A stretch of DNA of 64,000 nucleotides from Salipiger mucosus DSM 16094 (GTDB lineage: Bacteria > Pseudomonadota > Alphaproteobacteria > Rhodobacterales > Rhodobacteraceae). The notes under the pieces are model-generated. The model was not told the origin of the DNA. It ran no database searches and saw only the letters and a program-made list of their open reading frames with translations. The position numbers and the translations under genes are program-made. The stretch spans positions 118,088 to 182,087 of the forward strand of contig NZ_KE557284.1 in assembly GCF_000442255.1 (NCBI RefSeq), given 5' to 3'. This document shows, piece after piece, positions 52,599 to 60,145 of the stretch; position 1 is the stretch's first letter, and each line of letters starts with the position of its first letter.

Positions 52599-53249
52599 TC
52601 ACCCCAGCACCCGCGAGATCTCGCGCAGGATCTTGCGGCGCAGGGTCTCGGGGTAGCTGCGGTGCCCGCGCGCGGTCATCACGAAACCGTCGCGGGTCAC
52701 GAGGTTGCGGGCGTAGAAATTGGTGATGGCGACGCCCCGGCCCGCCGCCTCGATCGCAAGGCCGTTGACGGTGACGCCCATGCGCTCGGCCCGCCGCCGC
52801 GCGCCGCCCATGGCGCCGCCCGCGTTGGGCGTGCCGTCGCCCGAGACATCGACCACGCGCCGCCCGCAGTCGGGCGCCGTCGAGAAAAGATCGAGCGCCC
52901 GGTGCAGCGCCGAGGCAGGCGCCGTGTCCGACAGCACGAAGGCCCGCTCCATGGCGCGCGCCTGCGCCGCGAAGGCGCTGACATGCGCGGGGCTCAGCAT
53001 CCGCGTCCAGCCGATCGAGACCTGCTGCCGGTCCGCGCCCGCCCATTGCAGCACTGCGAGCGCCACCCCGTCGCGCACGAGAATCTCGGCGATCTCGGGA
53101 TCCTCGAGCGCATCGGCCAGCCCGTCGGCCTGCAGCCGGTACTCCGCGACATCGACCGAGTTCGAGACATCCATCGCCAGCACGAGCGCCGTCTCGCAGG
53201 CCCGCGCGGCGGGGGCGAGACAGAGCAGGGCGGCAAGCAATCTGAGCAT
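52599..53249 (-). CDS. DUF1194 (von Willebrand factor A-like) exported protein
   Basis: 216 residues with a signal peptide (MLRLLAALLCLAPAARA) and a vWA-type fold: LVLAMDVSNSVD carries the DxSxS metal-binding motif, and VVDVSGDGTPN continues the MIDAS-like site. Function unknown. The ATG at 53249 starts the signal; upstream in-frame ATG at 53285 would hide it. It lies downstream of ssrA on the same strand. Confidence 0.82.
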   Translation of the reverse strand: MLRLLAALLCLAPAARACETALVLAMDVSNSVDVAEYRLQADGLADALEDPEIAEILVRDGVALAVLQWAGADRQQVSIGWTRMLSPAHVSAFAAQARAMERAFVLSDTAPASALHRALDLFSTAPDCGRRVVDVSGDGTPNAGGAMGGARRRAERMGVTVNGLAIEAAGRGVAITNFYARNLVTRDGFVMTARGHRSYPETLRRKILREISRVLG

Positions 53250-53302
53250 GCAACGGATGCTCGCAGCGCGCCGCGGGGCGGTCAATCGTCATGTTGAGAA
53301 GG

Positions 53303-53615
53303 AAATGCAGGCTTCTGTTGCCAGGTGCCTGCGAACCCCGCCTTACGCTGCTAGGCGCAAGGGCTTAAGTTTCGGTCTTGTTACCGCTTACGCGGCAACT
53401 GCAACCGGAGCACGATTGTCGTTGGCAATTATGCTTAATGAACCGATAACGGTGGTATCTCACCGGGACAAAGCCACATCTTTACACGTTCGTCGATCCT
53501 GTTTCGGCCCCATGATCCCCCCAACGACGGGTTTATGGTGGAGCCGCCGGGTACCGCCCCCGGGTCCGATCCGCTTATTTCATGCGCGTTTATGCCCATA
53601 GTCCCTTGCGGGACA
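53303..53615 (-). ncRNA. ssrA: tmRNA (two-piece, circularly permuted)
   Basis: Minus-strand RNA that rescues stalled ribosomes. The tag reading frame at 53426-53388 translates to ANDNRAPVAVAA and stop. The acceptor piece comes first in the gene: T-arm region, then CGGCTCC, A and an encoded CCA ending at 53536. The coding piece begins at 53511 with GGGGCCG, which pairs exactly with CGGCTCC to form the acceptor stem, followed by AAACAGGATCGACG. The 24 nt between (53535-53512) are the excised loop, as in other alphaproteobacteria. A hairpin GCAGGC/GCCTGC at 53332-53307 marks the approximate 3' end; both outer ends are estimated to within about 10 nt. Confidence 0.93.
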
Positions 53616-53620
53616 TCGCT

Positions 53621-53649
53621 AAGATAGGCGCTGGTCTTCCGGTGTTCAA
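53621..53649 (-). promoter_or_regulatory. Sigma-70 promoter of ssrA
   Basis: On the minus strand: -35 TTGAAC (53649-53644), 17-bp spacer, -10 TATCTT (53626-53621), placing the start of transcription near 53614, just before the acceptor piece. Confidence 0.75.
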
Positions 53650-53673
53650 GGGGCAGATGAGGGCCTCCGGCGG

Positions 53674-53737
53674 GCGTATTTGAAAACAAGAAGAAGAGGG
53701 GCGCGGTGCCCGGGTCTTCTTCTTGTTCCAAATACGC
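53674..53737. repeat. Copies 3 and 4 of the dispersed word, facing each other
   Basis: GC-GTATTTG then AAAACAAGAAGAAG on the plus strand (53674-53696) and the standard word on the minus strand (53737-53716) form an imperfect hairpin of about 22 bp with a 19-nt spacer. It lies between the end of the TRAP operon (stop at 53761) and the ssrA promoter, where it could terminate the TRAP transcript. Confidence 0.75.
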
Positions 53738-53760
53738 AATCCGCCCTCGCCACGGCGCGC

Positions 53761-55203
53761 TCAGTTCCCGTAGGCCGCCGCCGGCAACCATGTGGTCAGG
53801 GCCGGGAACTCGAAGACGATGAAGAGGCCCAGCAGCTGCAGCAGCACGAAGGGGATGATCCCGCGGTAGATGTGTGCAAGCGACACGCCCGGCGGGCAGA
53901 CCCCCTTCAGGTAGAAGAGCGCGAAGCCCACGGGCGGGGTCAGGAACGAGGTCTGCAGCGTCACCGCCACGAGGATCGCGAACCAGACCACGGCCGGGTC
54001 GCGGACCTGGTCGAAGCCCGGCACCGCGAGATCGAGCCCGTGGATGATCGGCAGCATCAGCGGCATGATGATGATGGTGATCTCGATCCAGTCCAGCAGG
54101 AAGCCCAGGCAGAAGACGATGAAGAGGATGAAGGCCACCGTCAGGTAGGGGTCGCCGAAGGCCGAGAGCACCAGCTCCTGCACGATCTCGTCGCCGCCGT
54201 AGCGCCGCAGCACGTAGGCGAAGAAGTTCGCCGCGAGGAAGATGCCGACGATGTAGCCCGAGGTGTTGAGCGTCGAGCGCGCGACCTCGCGGAAGACCTT
54301 CCAGTTGAGCTTGCGGTTGGCCAGCGCCAGCAGCGTGGCGCCCAGCGCGCCCAGTCCCGAGGCCTCGGTCGGGGTTGCGAGGCCGATGAAGATCGAGCCC
54401 AGCACCAGCAGGATCAGGAACATCGGCGGCACCACCGCCAGCAGCACCTCGCGGACTTCCGCCCAGCCGATCCCGCCCGTGCGCTCGGGCGCGGGCATGG
54501 CGTCGGGCGAGATCAGCCCGTAGATCACGATGAAGACGATGTAGAGCGCGCCCAGGATCAGCCCCGGGAAGAGGGCGCCCATGAAGAGGTCGCCCAGCGA
54601 GATCGCGAGCTGGTCGGACATGATGACCAGCATGATCGAGGGCGGGATCAGGATCCCCAGCGTGCCCGCGCTGGCGATCGTGCCCGTGGCGATGGGTTTC
54701 GAGTAGTTCTGCGCCATCATCGCCGGCAGGGCCATCACGCCCAGCAGGGTCACCGAGGCGCCGATCACGCCGGTCGAGGCCGCGAGGATGATGCCGATCA
54801 GCAGCACGGTCAGCGACAGCCCCCCGCGCAGCCCGCCGAAGAGCTTCTGCATCGACTGCATCATGCGCTGCGCCACGCCCGACTGGTCGAGCATCAGCCC
54901 CATGTAGATGAACATCGGCAGCGCCACGAGCACCGGGTTCTTGATCGTGTTGCCGAAGATGCGCCCGGAGAGTGCCTGCAGCCGGCGGTAGTCGATGCCC
55001 GTGCGGTCGAAGCCCATGAGGTCGCGCAGGGTCCCGCGGTAGGGGTCGAGGAAGATCTCGGCCACCAGCACGAAGAGCAGGCTCACGCCCACCAGCGCGA
55101 AGGCCACGGGGATGCCGCGGAAGAGCATCCAGATGAAGGTGGCGAACATGAAGGCCACCGCGATCTCGTTCACGGTGAGAACATCGGCGAGGGTGCTCAG
55201 CAT
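53761..55203 (-). CDS. TRAP transporter large permease (DctM, TakP-associated type)
   Basis: 480-residue polytopic permease of the larger DctM type that accompanies TakP-like receptors. Motifs include GTLGILIPPSIMLVIMSDQL, TPTEASGLGALGA, LLDWIEITIIIMPLMLPII and LTPPVGFALFYLKGVCPP. It starts 1 bp from the end of the small subunit gene. Confidence 0.93.
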   Translation of the reverse strand: MLSTLADVLTVNEIAVAFMFATFIWMLFRGIPVAFALVGVSLLFVLVAEIFLDPYRGTLRDLMGFDRTGIDYRRLQALSGRIFGNTIKNPVLVALPMFIYMGLMLDQSGVAQRMMQSMQKLFGGLRGGLSLTVLLIGIILAASTGVIGASVTLLGVMALPAMMAQNYSKPIATGTIASAGTLGILIPPSIMLVIMSDQLAISLGDLFMGALFPGLILGALYIVFIVIYGLISPDAMPAPERTGGIGWAEVREVLLAVVPPMFLILLVLGSIFIGLATPTEASGLGALGATLLALANRKLNWKVFREVARSTLNTSGYIVGIFLAANFFAYVLRRYGGDEIVQELVLSAFGDPYLTVAFILFIVFCLGFLLDWIEITIIIMPLMLPIIHGLDLAVPGFDQVRDPAVVWFAILVAVTLQTSFLTPPVGFALFYLKGVCPPGVSLAHIYRGIIPFVLLQLLGLFIVFEFPALTTWLPAAAYGN

Positions 55204-55204
55204 C

Positions 55205-56005
55205 TCAGGCCTCCTTCTTGCGCGCGACGGCGCGCGCGATCACGATGGCGAGGACCGCCAGCACCAGCCCCGCGAGCACCGTGTAGCGCATCTCGTGGGG
55301 GCCCCATTCGATCTCGCCGAAGATGGCCGTGCGGCCCACGTCGCGGGCGTCCATCTCGGGGGTCTTCATCAGCCAGGCGACGCCGAAGACCGCGTAGTAG
55401 AAGACCAGGTTCATCACGTAGGCCGTGGCCGGGAAGGCGAAGAGCAGCTGCTTCCAGAGGTGCGGATAGGTGAGCTTGCCCAGCAGCCGCACGTAGGCCG
55501 ACCAGGTCGCCACCGCGATCAGGATGAAGCTGAGGTTCATCAGCCCCTTCATGATCCACAGGTTGTGCAGCCCGTTGGGACTGTCCGAGCCCTCGTCGGC
55601 GCGGATCGAGGTCAGCGCGTAGTCCAGCGTCACGTCCCAGCACAGGATGATGAAGGGCAGGAACAGCCAGCCGAGGCCGAGGATGTCGGTCCGGATGCGC
55701 TTTCTCTGCTCGAAATTGTCGTAGAAGATGTCCACGCGCACGTGGCTGTTGGTGGTCACCGCGTAGGCGATCCCGACCAGCACCGCGGCGCCGTAGAGCC
55801 ACCACTGCAGGTCGTCCAGCCAGGCCTGGTTGACGCCCGAGGTGCGCAGCACGACCTGCGCGCAGATGGCGACCATCAGGATCGGGAAGAGCCAGGCGGC
55901 GAGGTTCGACACCGCCACCACGAACCTGTCGCCCGCGTTGTGCTCCGCCCGCCCGATCTCGCCGGGATCGGATATCGCCGCGACGACCTCATGCTGCTCG
56001 GCCAT
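55205..56005 (-). CDS. TRAP transporter small permease (DctQ)
   Basis: 266-residue DctQ-family subunit with an N-terminal cytoplasmic extension, four core helices plus an extra C-terminal helix (about 240-258). The segment TNSHVRVDIFYDNFEQRKR is typical. The ATG at 56005 has GGAGGAGAG before it. Confidence 0.88.
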   Translation of the reverse strand: MAEQHEVVAAISDPGEIGRAEHNAGDRFVVAVSNLAAWLFPILMVAICAQVVLRTSGVNQAWLDDLQWWLYGAAVLVGIAYAVTTNSHVRVDIFYDNFEQRKRIRTDILGLGWLFLPFIILCWDVTLDYALTSIRADEGSDSPNGLHNLWIMKGLMNLSFILIAVATWSAYVRLLGKLTYPHLWKQLLFAFPATAYVMNLVFYYAVFGVAWLMKTPEMDARDVGRTAIFGEIEWGPHEMRYTVLAGLVLAVLAIVIARAVARKKEA

Positions 56006-56032
56006 TGCGCTCTCCTCCTGCTCAGAAGCCAC

Positions 56033-56056
56033 CGGGGCGGCCGTGATGCCGCCCCG
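56033..56056 (-). terminator. Hairpin between the receptor and permease genes
   Basis: Perfect 9-bp stem CGGGGCGGC/GCCGCCCCG with a 6-nt loop, 27 bp after the receptor stop on the minus strand. It probably protects or attenuates the transcript so that receptor is made in excess over permease. Confidence 0.55.
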
Positions 56057-56082
56057 GAACCCCTGCGTCTTTCAATGTTGGA

Positions 56083-57144
56083 TTACTGGTCCGCGACCGA
56101 GTTGTAGGGGCGCGGCAGGTAGATGTTGTCGCCCCAGATGGCATAGCCCTCGCGGAACTCCTGCAGGTCGTCCCAGACCTCCTTGAAGAAGGGGTCCTCG
56201 GCGGCCAGCTCCTCGGCGACCTCGAGCCAGGCGGTCTCGAAGGCCTGCAGCTGCTCCTCCGACCAGTTCTTGATCTCGACGCCGTGCTCCTCGACGTTCT
56301 CGTTCATCGCCGGGAAGTTCTTGGCCTCGCCCTCGGCGAAGTTGTCGGCGAGGTTGGCCATGCAGGCGATCTCGATCTGGTTCTGGGCGCGCTCGTCCAG
56401 GTCCTCCCAGCGGTCCTTGTTGATCAGCAGCTCGAACATGGTCGAGGGCTGGTGCCAGCCGGGGAAGTAGTTGTACTTCGCGATGTTGTAGAAGCCCAGG
56501 TTGGCGTCCACCAGCGGCATCGAGAACTCGGTCGCGTCGATCGCGCCGCGCTCGAGCGCCGGGAAGATGTCGCCGCCCGCCAGCAGCGAGGTCGACACGC
56601 CGATCTTCTGCATCACCTCGGCGCCCAGGCCGAAGAAGCGCATGTTGAGGCCCTGCAGGTCGTCGAGCGAAGTGATCTCTTCCTTGAACCAGCCCGAGGT
56701 CTCGGGGGCATACATGCCGCAGAGGATGACCTTCACGTTGTAGCCGTTGTCGTCGTACATCTGCTGGAAGTACGTCATGCCGTCGTCGTAGAGCATCCAG
56801 GCCAGCATCTCGCCCGGCTCGGGGCCGAAGGGCACGGCGGCGAAGAGGCCGGCGGCGTTCATCTTGCCCTGCCAGTAGCCGGAGGTCGAATAGGCCGCGT
56901 CGACCGAACCGTTCGAGGTCGCGTCAAGCATCTCGAGCGCAGGCACCAGCTCGCCGGGGTTGAAGTGCTCGAACTCCACCTCGGTCGAGATCGAGTTGAT
57001 CTTGTCGACGAAGGCCACCGAGGCCGTGCCGAGGATCGGCAGGTTCTCGGCGTAGCCCGAGGTCATTTCGAAGAATTCCTGCGCACTGGCCGCACCGGAC
57101 AGCGCGAAGGTGGCGGCCGCGGCCACCGTAAACGACTTTTTCAT
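56083..57144 (-). CDS. TRAP substrate-binding protein, TakP-like
   Basis: 353 residues with a Sec signal peptide (cleavage after SGAASAQ). The TakP/DctP7-type features are NPGELVPALEMLDATSNGSVDAAYSTSGYWQGK, MRFFGLGAEVMQKIG with the ligand Arg, and FPALERGAIDATEFSMPLVD. TakP-type receptors bind 2-oxo acids or other monocarboxylates; the ligand here is not proven. First gene of the operon; a palindrome lies 45 bp upstream. Confidence 0.9.
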   Translation of the reverse strand: MKKSFTVAAAATFALSGAASAQEFFEMTSGYAENLPILGTASVAFVDKINSISTEVEFEHFNPGELVPALEMLDATSNGSVDAAYSTSGYWQGKMNAAGLFAAVPFGPEPGEMLAWMLYDDGMTYFQQMYDDNGYNVKVILCGMYAPETSGWFKEEITSLDDLQGLNMRFFGLGAEVMQKIGVSTSLLAGGDIFPALERGAIDATEFSMPLVDANLGFYNIAKYNYFPGWHQPSTMFELLINKDRWEDLDERAQNQIEIACMANLADNFAEGEAKNFPAMNENVEEHGVEIKNWSEEQLQAFETAWLEVAEELAAEDPFFKEVWDDLQEFREGYAIWGDNIYLPRPYNSVADQ

Positions 57145-57188
57145 GATGTCTCCTCCCTGGTACACGACACCCCCTCCCCGGGGCATCT

Positions 57189-57205
57189 GGTAAGCTGGGC
57201 TTACC
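57189..57205. promoter_or_regulatory. Operator-like palindrome upstream of the TakP-type TRAP operon
   Basis: GGTAAGC-TGG-GCTTACC, perfect 7-bp arms, 45 bp upstream of the receptor start in an intergenic region with lower GC. A repressor bound here would cover the leader or start site. No regulator gene adjoins. Confidence 0.55.
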
Positions 57206-57322
57206 GCATTGGACGCTATAAGAGCGTCACGCGGCTGTGAATACCCAGAAATGCGTATTTGGCTTTCGCCGCGACATAATCTTGCGTGACGCCAGGTGCG
57301 GGCCGGGGCAGGGCGCGGCGCA

Positions 57323-57676
57323 TCACAGGTGCGCCGTGGCCAGCAGCCAGGCGGCGGGCCCGGCCTCGAAGGCGAACCACATCGCGGCCTTGGGCTGCGG
57401 CGGGCGGTCCGCCACCATCGAGACCAGCCGCCCCGCCGCCGCGCCGGCATAGGCCACGCCCAGCATCGCGTAGGCCCAGGGGGCGCCGGTCAGCAGGCAG
57501 GCCCCGCCCATCGCCACGAAGAGCCCGCCCGCCGAGGCGCGCAGCTCGCTCAGGCCCATGGTGCTCTCGGTGGGCGCCATGTCGAGCACGCGCGCGGTGT
57601 AGCGCGGCGCGATGAAGCCGAAGAGGCCCAGCGCGACGGTCAGAAGGGCGATGGCGATATTGATGAACTCGGTCAT
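57323..57676 (-). CDS. DUF4345 small membrane protein
   Basis: 117 residues with four predicted helices and the family pattern FGFIAPRYTARVLDM...LRASAGGLFVAMGGACLL. Function unknown. The ATG at 57676 is the natural start; the same frame stays open far upstream antisense to other genes. Divergent from the DinB gene. Confidence 0.8.
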   Translation of the reverse strand: MTEFINIAIALLTVALGLFGFIAPRYTARVLDMAPTESTMGLSELRASAGGLFVAMGGACLLTGAPWAYAMLGVAYAGAAAGRLVSMVADRPPQPKAAMWFAFEAGPAAWLLATAHL

Positions 57677-57844
57677 GGGGCCTCGGGCGGCAGGGTTACG
57701 GGAACGTTTCTCTCTATACGCCGCGGCGGCGCCCCCGGATCTGAAAACCTCCGCGCGCCCGTGCTTGCAGCCGGGCCGGGGCTGGCCTTTACTGTCGGGC
57801 GACCGGTCCCGGCGCGGGGCGATGAGGGGCAAGGGAGAGCGGCG

Positions 57845-58363
57845 ATGATCCTGACCCACGAGCAGGTGCTCACGATGGCGCGCTACAACGCCTGGCAGAA
57901 CCGCCAGATGCGCGCCGCGCTCGAGACGCTGGACGACGCCGCGCTGCGCGCCGACCGGGGCGCGCATTTCGGCTCGATCTTCGCCACCGTCAATCACCTG
58001 CTCTGGGGCGACCGCATGTGGATGAGCCGCTTCGCCGGCTGGCCCGCCCCCGAAGGCGGCATCCCCGGCAGCACCACCGGCACGCCCACCTTCGCCGCCT
58101 GGGCCGCCGAGCGCTACCGCCTCGACGCGCGGATGCTGCTCTGGGCCAAGGGGCTGCGCGCCGTCGACCTGCAGGGCGACCTGCGCTGGATGTCCGGCGC
58201 CACCGGCCGCGAGCAGAGCCGATCGCTTGCGCAATGCGTCATGCACATGTTCAACCACCAGACGCACCACCGCGGGCAGGCTCACGCCATGACCACCGCC
58301 GCGGGCGCGCCGGGCTGGACCACCGACCTGGCCTTCATGCCGGAAGAGGGCCCCTGGCTGTGA
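57845..58363 (+). CDS. DinB family protein
   Basis: 172-residue four-helix-bundle protein of the DinB/YfiT group. The three metal-binding His residues are visible in ATVNHLLWGD and FNHQTHHRGQ. Many members are metal-dependent thiol transferases or hydrolases. The start at 57845 follows GGGAGAGC. Confidence 0.88.
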   Translation: MILTHEQVLTMARYNAWQNRQMRAALETLDDAALRADRGAHFGSIFATVNHLLWGDRMWMSRFAGWPAPEGGIPGSTTGTPTFAAWAAERYRLDARMLLWAKGLRAVDLQGDLRWMSGATGREQSRSLAQCVMHMFNHQTHHRGQAHAMTTAAGAPGWTTDLAFMPEEGPWL

Positions 58364-58423
58364 TCCGCGCCGCAAACGGCCTAGCTTGAAGGGCAGACCA
58401 CGAGACAAGGAAAGGGAGAGGGC

Positions 58424-59420
58424 ATGAGTTTCAACGCGCTTCTGGTTCAGAAGGACGACGAGAGCGGCAAGACCTCCGCCGCCGTCACGCAGATCGAGGA
58501 CAGCGACCTGCCCGAGGGCGAGGTCACCGTCGCGGTCGAATATTCCACGCTCAACTACAAGGACGGGCTCTGCATCGGCCCCGGCGGCGGGCTGGTGCGC
58601 AAGTATCCCCACGTCCCGGGCATCGACTTCGCGGGCACCGTCGAAAGCTCCACCGACGACCGCTACAAGCCCGGCGACAAGGTCGTGCTGACCGGCTGGC
58701 GCGTGGGCGAGGCGCATTGGGGCGGCTATTCCCAGAAGGCGCGGGTCAAGGCCGACTGGCTGGTGCCGCTGCCCGAGGGGCTCGACACCCGGAAGGCGAT
58801 GGCGGTGGGCACGGCGGGCTTCACCGCGATGCTCGCGGTCATGGCGCTCGAGGATCACGGTCTGAAACCCGGCAACGGCCCGGTGCTGGTCACCGGGGCC
58901 GCCGGCGGCGTGGGCTCGGTCGCCACGGCGATCCTCGCCAACCTCGGCCACGAGGTCGCCGCCGTCACCGGCCGCCCCGAGCAGGAGGACTACCTGCGCA
59001 GCCTCGGCGCCACGCAGATCGTGCCGCGCGCCGATCTCGCCGAGACGGTCAAGCGCCCGCTGGAAACCGAAAGCTGGGGCGGGCTGCGTCGATGCCGTGG
59101 GCGGCAGCATGCTCGCCCGCGTGCTGGGGCAGATGAAATACGGCGCCTCGGTCTCGGCGGTGGGTCTCGCGGGCGGCCCGCAGTTGCCCGCCACGGTCAT
59201 TCCCTTCCTGCTGCGCGGCGTGAACCTGCTGGGCATCGACAGCGTCATGCAGCCCTACGACAATCGCCTGCGCGCCTGGCAGCGCGTCGCCCGCGACCTG
59301 CCGATGGACAAGCTCGAGGCCATGGTCCAGCCCGCGACGCTGGCCGACCTGCCGCGCCTCGGCGCCGAGATCCTCGAGGGCCAGGTCAAGGGCCGCGTGG
59401 TCGTCGACGTGAACGCCTGA
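58424..59420 (+). pseudogene. acuI: Acrylyl-CoA reductase/quinone oxidoreductase (AcuI-like) with a frameshift
   Basis: Medium-chain reductase of the YhdH/AcuI family, NADPH-dependent reduction of acryloyl-CoA to propionyl-CoA in DMSP and propionate metabolism. The start LVQKDDESGKTSAAVTQIEDSDLPEG, STLNYKDGLC, and VTGAAGGVGSVATA are typical. At about 59080-59085 the frame is lost after ESWGG; CVDAVGGSMLARVLGQMKYG continues in another frame to a stop at 59420. Removing one base (extra C in GGGCTGCG) restores a full 331-residue protein. The unshifted frame runs to 59515 with an Arg-rich tail. Confidence 0.82.
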
Positions 59421-59686
59421 CGACAGGGCAGCCGGCCTCGCCCGGTTGCCATGCCTGCAACGACCTGCGAGTCAATCGCTTGCAAGCGGCGCTGGATGTC
59501 GTTTTTGAACCTTGAGGTGGGCGGTTCGTTTGCGGCACCTACCGCTTTCGGGTTACGATACCGTGAACGGAGCCCCTGAAGGCTCCGTCTCGACGGCGGA
59601 GCCGGCCGTGCCTTGCGGGGCGCGGCCTTTGCTGCCGCTCACGGTTGCCGCCCGCCGGCGGCCGATGACAATGACAGGAGGGACAC

Positions 59687-60100
59687 GTGTTCAATCGCAT
59701 CATGGTGCCGATCGATCTCACCCACGCCGACAAGCTGGAAAAGGCGCTCGACGTGGCGGGGGACCTGGCGGCACACTACGGGGCCACGCTGATCTACGTC
59801 GGCGTGACGACGGAGCAGCCGTCGTCGATCGCCCATACCCCGGCGGAATTCGCCGAAAAGCTCGAGGCCTTCGCCAAGGAAAAGGGCAAGGCGCACGGAA
59901 CCGACGCGGAATCCAAGGCCTATTCCAGCCACGACCCGTCCATCGATCTCGACGACACGCTGCTCAAGGCAGTGGGCGAGACCGGGGCGGACCTGGTGGT
60001 CATGGCCAGCCACATCCCCAACGTCACCGACTACATCTGGCCGTCGAACGGCGGCACGATCGCCGGTCATTCCAAGGCGTCGGTCATGGTCGTGCGCTGA
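59687..60100 (+). CDS. Universal stress protein, UspA family
   Basis: 137 residues with GTG start after a GGAGG site. The fold is shown by MVPIDLTHADKLEKALDVAGDLAAHYGATLIYVGV and the C-terminal ADLVVMASHIP...GTIAGHSKASVMVVR, where G-x2-G-x9-G(S/T) binds ATP in this family; here the glycines are partly retained. It lies 45 bp upstream of a BCCT transporter and may regulate it, as TeaD does for an ectoine transporter. Confidence 0.9.
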   Translation: MFNRIMVPIDLTHADKLEKALDVAGDLAAHYGATLIYVGVTTEQPSSIAHTPAEFAEKLEAFAKEKGKAHGTDAESKAYSSHDPSIDLDDTLLKAVGETGADLVVMASHIPNVTDYIWPSNGGTIAGHSKASVMVVR

Positions 60101-60145
60101 GGCGCGGACCGTTCCACAAGACAACAACGATAGGGAGTTGCGCGC

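Noticed and set aside
50605..52656. A 683-codon plus-strand open frame opposite sspB and chrA
   Set aside because: Low-complexity Arg/Gln/Glu-rich translation, antisense to clear SspB and ChrA genes.
53680..55473. A 597-codon plus-strand open frame opposite the DctM gene
   Set aside because: His/Asp/Arg-rich shadow of the permease gene, no motif.
57251..57260. A possible fifth copy of the dispersed word (GCGTATTTGG)
   Set aside because: Only ten bases match and the AACAAGAAGAAG half is missing.
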